Shown here: positions 59,205 through 64,000 of the stretch, in pieces
Layout: each line of letters starts with the position of its first letter
Numbering within the stretch: the stretch's first letter is position 1
NCBI GenBank assembly: GCA_036971475.1
Contig: JBAIZL010000001.1
Coordinates: forward strand, 286,987,925-287,051,924
Source: Prosapia bicincta
Lineage: Eukaryota; Arthropoda; Insecta; Hemiptera; Cercopidae
Length of the DNA stretch: 64,000 bases
Direction of reading: 5' to 3'
Notes under the pieces: model-generated
Told to the model about the DNA's origin: nothing
Database searches by the model: none
The model's input: only the letters and a program-made list of their open reading frames with translations
Translations under genes and position numbers: made by a program

Positions 59205-60166
59205 TTATTTTTTATTATAACAGCAGTTAATTATTATATAACTACATCATATTCGCTGTTGAACAAATAGATTAAGATCTACTAGTTTCCCAGTCATGAG
59301 AATCATCGAAGGAGAAGAGATATTATATAGATTATAGAATAAATGATGCAGAGCTTCAACTGGCAAAATCTGATTTACCTTAGAATCTCTCGGCCTAAAA
59401 AAAGATTCAACTATGCAAAAATTGGTTCCACTTTTCAATACATGTAGCACATAAAATTTCTGACAAAAAATGCATTTGCCTTGATAAGGGAACTTACTTC
59501 TTGCAGGCATACATCTAGCTCATAGTAATGCTAACCGCACGATGTCTCTCATGACAGCTAGTCCACTTCTAGTAAATCCAGAGTTCAACAGAATCTACCG
59601 AAGTGTTCAGCCCGGTTTGAGTTGAATCTTCAATACCTTTAACCACTTAACTTACTAATCCGAGTTATCACGGAAAATTTTTATTATATCAGCAGTTAAT
59701 TATATAACTACAGCATCTTCGCTGTTGAACAAATAGATTAATATCTACTAGTTTCCCAGTTATGAGAACCATCAAAGCATAAACATCGAAGGAGAAGAGA
59801 TATTATATAGATTATAGAATAAATGATGCAGAGCTTCAACTGGCAAAATCTGATTTACCATAGAATCTCTCGGCCTAAAAAAAGATCCACCCCATCAACT
59901 CTGCAAAAATTGGTTCCACTTTTCAATACATGTAGCACATAAAATTTCTGACAAAAAATGCATTTGCCTTGATAAGGGAACTTACTTCTTGCAGGCATAC
60001 ATCTAGCTCATAGTAATGCTAATCGCACGATGTCTCTCATGACAGCCAGTCAACTTCTAGTAAATCCAGAGTTCAACAGAATCTACCGAAGTGTTCAGCC
60101 CGGTTGGAGTTGAATCTTCAATACCTTTAACCTCTTAACTTACTAATCCGAGTTATCACGGAAAAT
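59205..60166. repeat. Tandem direct duplication, two copies of about 465-490 bp
   Basis: Unit 1 (59205-59672) and unit 2 (59678-60166) both run from TTTTTATTATA(A/T)CAGCAGTT to CCGAGTTATCACGGAAAA with high similarity. Unit 2 has two extra segments of about 16 and 10 bp. On the minus strand each unit opens with the same peptide-like frame (MPARSKFPYQGKCIFCQKFY), which diverges afterwards; I do not recognise it. Confidence 0.88.
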
Positions 60167-60169
60167 GGA

Positions 60170-61228
60170 TTTGTTGTTTGAATTACTAACCTGAGTTAAC
60201 TTGGAATGTTTTTTTCTTCTTGTATGATATGATTAACAGTGTGATAGAGATCGATAATGTAAATACAGGCATATAGAACGCTTTATGTCACTTCCCAGTC
60301 TATTTATAGACATGATTAGCTGGCAATAGTTTATAATATTATGATGACACACTAGATTGTCGGATGTCGACTCTTATTAACAGTATATATATAGTTCATT
60401 CGCTCTTCATTGACAGTTATCATTTATTTTTGTGTTAGTTCACAACACTTGGTTTATTTTTACCAGATACTGTTCTGCGTTTCCAAATTTGTTTTGTCTT
60501 CTTCAAGCCAATAAGTCCTAGCTCAACCCTAATACCTCAGCTAACAACGGTGTTACTTTTCATAGATCCTATCTATGCAAAAAAAATACACACTTTTGCG
60601 GTGTCACAAAAACAAATCCAACAAAACAATGTGTAGTTGGTACCCGACCACCTGATGCAAACGGCAATAAAATAAGGAGAGAATCAAGTGATGTAGCACT
60701 TTTTGTTACACTATATTTCAAAATTTACCATACTTTCGCAAATGTATAAAACCATTTTTACACACTTTATGTAGATATTTATTGATAAAAGTGTATATAT
60801 TTAGTGGATAATTTTGTGTGTAAATGAATTAAATTTTTGTACAAGTGTGAAAACAAAACATCCATCATGTTACTGTCTAACTACATTCAAAAGCAGTAAT
60901 ATTTTTGAACGTGTTACATCTTTCCATTAAACAATAACTTCAAACTTCTAACCTATATGCATGAATAACATTTTATTATATAAGATGGTAGTTAAATAAC
61001 TGTTGCATTTTATATATATTATTATACGTTTTTTAATTTCCGAATAACCTCTGGTTAATAATTAAGTGGTATTTATAAGAGATATTCCCACCCCTTACTA
61101 TACGAAAAAACAAGTTTTTCAATGAAAAACAATTTTCTAATGGGACATAGAGAGGATTAGAAATTCACAATAAAATATGATTTTTTCAACATTTGTTGAC
61201 TCCATCTTTGCGTGAGCTACTAGTAATC
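60170..61228. other. Non-coding stretch, nothing recognised
   Basis: No coding or RNA signature was found. The last 40 bases (CCATCTTTGCGTGAGCTACT) resemble 1964-1986. Confidence 0.4.
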
Positions 61229-61435
61229 ACTTACACTTTTAAATGTTTTAAACTTGCCTATAGTAGCACTTAATTTGCTTGTTGAGGACGGTAAGCACCC
61301 TAACCTACATAAACCTTGAGATCAGTTACGGTCTGAGTTGACAAAGGGACACATCTCCCGAAACGGCCGTCCTCAACAAGCAAAGTAAGTGCTACTATAG
61401 GCAATTTTAAAACATTTAAAAGTGTAATATGATTT
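61229..61435. repeat. Foldback element with a hammerhead-like motif
   Basis: Arms of about 57 bp (ACTTTTAAATGTTTTAAACT, CCTATAGTAGCACTTA, GCTTGTTGAGGACGG and mirror) enclose about 75 bp. The right side contains the motif listed at 61334-61375. Confidence 0.78.
61334..61375 (+). ncRNA. Hammerhead-like motif with decayed core
   Basis: TGAG (stem I), TTGACAAA core, GGGA-CACATC-TCCC stem II, GAAA, self-complementary CGGCCG stem III, TC, CTCA closing stem I. Only the core departs from the hammerhead (C3 to T and G8 to A), which should abolish cleavage. Confidence 0.45.
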
Positions 61436-62980
61436 TTTGGGGAAGGAAACGTGAAAAAAATTAGTAAGTTTAGTGGTTAATTCTCTTCAGATACTGAAGC
61501 AGGGTAAGCAAAACATCATCTCTTGTTTCTGGCACACCAGGCATAAAGGTGACTCAGAAAATCCAAAACAATACAGACAGGACTGGGTAACGATATGCCC
61601 TGTTCTTGCTTATGATGCTAAGGTTGAGATAGACCAGTGAACATTTTTGTACATGTTAATGCCATTTGGTGACTTCAGTACAGTTGACAGCCACTTGTCT
61701 CATTACTCTATTGATCCAGTCTTTTAGGGGTTGAGCTGAATGGTCCACGATTCTTCCCCTGCATAACTGTTTTAATCTGATTACAGTGAACTCAATACCA
61801 GCCGTAACTGATCATTACAAGTTCCTTCCTCTCAAACTCACTATTATGGATAGCAACAAACTAAAAAGCTCTTGTAAGAGCTATAAAAAAATTATAAACC
61901 TAGTAATCACAAGCATCCAGATATTTACAAGGAAAGGTATGACAAGGGAATCAGATCTGAGAAAAAATAGAAATGTGTACATTATAAAGTTCCATTACAT
62001 ATAGACAAAGAATGATTCAAACTAACAATAAATTCTAAATTTAAAAATTAGTGTAAAACTTTGTAAAATTAGAGTACTTTTGTGTACATCTGAAGTGAAC
62101 AATAGTAGCGTAAGCCTAGAATCAAACCAAACCATATCTTTTCATACGTTTTTACTAATTATGATAAAAAACAAAATCAATTAACAAATAATAAACTAAA
62201 TAAGGTACAAAATAATAAATTTTAAAAAATGCAACCATATTAAATATATATTAAGTTCTTTATAAGTAGGGATATTTTTGTGAACAACTCAACTGATACG
62301 AAGAGTCAATCTTAGCTGCAGAATACAGCGGTGTTTGTCTCATTAGATCTGTAATGGGTTATTAAAAAAAAATGTGTACAGAACTTAGAGTTAATTAGTT
62401 TTGTACAGTTAATTACTTCTAACGTAGACTCAATGTAAGTGCCCTTTATTTCAATATAATTGTGGCCAGTGATCTGCAATCCTGTGATTTAGTCACTGTT
62501 ATTCGTACATCACATTTCGACCTGTTTTGTAGCGAGATGAAGTAGCAGGTTCTTGTCTAACTAAATTGTGACGGAGTGGAAAATTACATCTGCTCGTGAA
62601 GCAGGACCCAAACTGTTTACAATTGTCACACCCAGACAGTCGAAATAAGGTCGTCAATCGTAAACTATCCTTTGTGAATGTGGGGGGGACCTGGAGTCAG
62701 AGTGGGTGGGATCTGTGTCAGTCACTGATTTCACAAACGGTACAAAATGAAATGAGCTGGAAATTAGAACTTGTTTTTCTACTGTGATTGTGATTCTCAG
62801 TTTCTCTTTCTCACTTACTGTGATTTGTGTGGTGACAAGTGGTATTGTGATTGTGATCACTAAAGATAGTTCTGAAACAGTTTTGTTTGTAGTAGTTCCT
62901 TATTCATTTATAAATAATTTGTTTAAGTTGACTATTTTTAGTAAATATTACAATAAATACAATCCGTGCCTGAAAGTGAA
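61436..62980. other. Non-coding stretch with possible hAT 5' end
   Basis: No coding similarity was seen. A CAGTGATCTGCAATCC sequence near 62468 might be a hAT-type terminus belonging to the BED-finger fossil that follows; the other end is not in view. Confidence 0.25.
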
Positions 62981-63224
62981 ATGTCTAGAGTGAACTAGAG
63001 AAACAGTGGGAGACAAAATCGGAGCGTAATTTGGACATTGTTTACTTACGACGAAACTGATAAGGGAAGTCAAATGGAATTTTGTAACATCTGTAAAAAT
63101 TAGTTTTCTTTCAAAACTGCAACATCGAATTTAAAAAGGTACATGGCCTTAAAGCACCCGACAGTTTCAATGAAGTTTTCCATTCCTGTTTCACAACCTC
63201 ATTTGACTTCAAAAAGAACCAGCG
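62981..63224 (+). pseudogene. BED zinc-finger fragment, hAT-transposon or ZBED type
   Basis: Frame MSRVN-stop, then SVIWTLFTYDETDKGSQMEF, the CNIC pair, an in-frame TAG, TATSNLKRYMALKHP and a tail up to a GTAAGT donor-like site at 63225. The W...F, CX2C, TSNL and KHP pattern is a BED finger; the first His of the usual pair is Tyr. Two stops show it is dead or a relic exon. Confidence 0.6.
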
Positions 63225-63529
63225 GTAAGTAACTCTTATACTTATTAGTTATTACATCCATCATTATAACATGAAAAAAATAATAGGGAAAATAACACTA
63301 AAACTCCTACATTTTCTTTGTTGTAACAGTTTTAATATGCACATGTATTAAGCTATATCATATTACACCAAATAATAAATAAAAAAGTACAAACTATAAC
63401 TCAAATCTTTATTTAATATGAAAACACAAAATAGTTTAGCTAACTTTTTTAGTCTTACTATTTTTACACACACTTTAAAAATTTTCATTATTCAATTCTT
63501 TCTATTAGCTCACACTCTCGTGTGTAGGG

Positions 63530-63790
63530 GAGAGTGGGGGAACTGTGCGCATTTAAGGGAAATTTGACGTGAAATTCATGACATGATATAAAATTCTGCT
63601 TTAAGTGTTATTGTCTTCCTTACCTAATTCAGTTTTTGGAAAAAATAATTCATTTCAATAAATCTATCCATTTAAGACATATAACTAAAAATACACATGA
63701 ATGCAGTTGCGTATGGTTACCCTACCCTTGGGGTAACCATGTGCATATCGTTGGGTAACTGTGCGCAGTTAGTGCAACATAAGGTTAAAA
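63530..63790. repeat. Probable transposon terminus with TGTGCGCA motifs
   Basis: GGGGGAACTGTGCGCATTTA recurs in variant form at 63750 (GGGTAACTGTGCGCAGTT), and GGTTACCC/GGGTAACC form a small palindrome at 63715-63738. It is GC-richer than its surroundings and continues out of the window. Confidence 0.35.
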
Positions 63791-64000
63791 AAAGACATTG
63801 AAAGTGTAAAAAAGAGTAAATTTATTAAACAAATTATTACTTTCAGAACAATTTAAAACATGAGTCTTTAGCTAGGAAATCTTGTAAAATAACATTTATA
63901 ATATATAGACCTTACATTAGGAATTTACTACAATACAACTGTCACAAATATAGGATTTGGGAGTGTCCCACTCAGTACAGTCTGCATGGCTCCAGTTACC

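Overview
This window is nuclear DNA from an animal, most likely an arthropod (probably an insect). It is AT-rich and has spliced genes with GT-AG introns of up to about 10 kb, animal-type proteins, and dense mobile-element debris of kinds common in arthropod genomes: Penelope-like elements with GIY-YIG nucleases, mariner, pogo/Tigger, piggyBac and an EN-RT-RNaseH LINE. No prokaryotic signature (operons, ribosome binding sites, CRISPR) is present. The species cannot be named from the sequence.

Host genes, left to right. (1) Positions 1-20529, + strand: the 3' part of the ankyrin and zinc-finger protein ANKZF1/Vms1, a ribosome-quality-control peptidyl-tRNA cleaving factor. It can be rebuilt from seven exons that join in frame; the N-terminal part lies upstream of the window. 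(2) Positions 22015-24436, +: a candidate two-exon gene for a 36-residue secreted peptide, too small for ordinary ORF calling. (3) Positions 25128-35333, -: a complete MOB4 (phocein) gene of five exons and 223 residues. (4) Positions 36007-37176, +: ING3, a PHD-finger subunit of the NuA4/TIP60 acetyltransferase, with a single uninterrupted coding exon. MOB4 and ING3 diverge from a shared 673-base intergenic promoter. The ING3 stop codon overlaps a consensus splice donor, and a possible alternative last exon lies at 48247.

Everything else is repeats. The ANKZF1 introns hold a Tc1-type MITE (2922-3350), two Penelope-like fossils (741-1640; 6047-6960), a head-to-head pair of Penelope-like copies (7121-10110), a pogo-like MITE (10782-11591), a mariner inside another TIR pair (13281-15318) and two hairpin elements (19176-19395; 19512-19664). 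The MOB4 introns hold a Tigger fossil and foldback repeats. From 37.5 to 47.6 kb there is a foldback element with a 9-bp target duplication, an internally deleted piggyBac whose empty site survives beside it, an inverted pair of long repeats with a tRNA-like core, and a Penelope-like fossil. Positions 51285-55331 are a nearly intact LINE with a 12-bp target duplication. An older LINE fossil, a 480-bp tandem duplication and hAT-like debris follow to the end.

The most interesting signal is a recurrent hammerhead-ribozyme-like motif at the ends of several unrelated-looking repeats (6.9, 7.2, 10.0, 19.2-19.3, 33.4, 44.9, 47.5 and 61.3 kb). The copy at 47506-47551 keeps the CUGANGA core, a stem II, GAAA, a short stem III and a 5-bp stem I. 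Several other copies share one decayed core, TTGACAAA or TTGACAAT.
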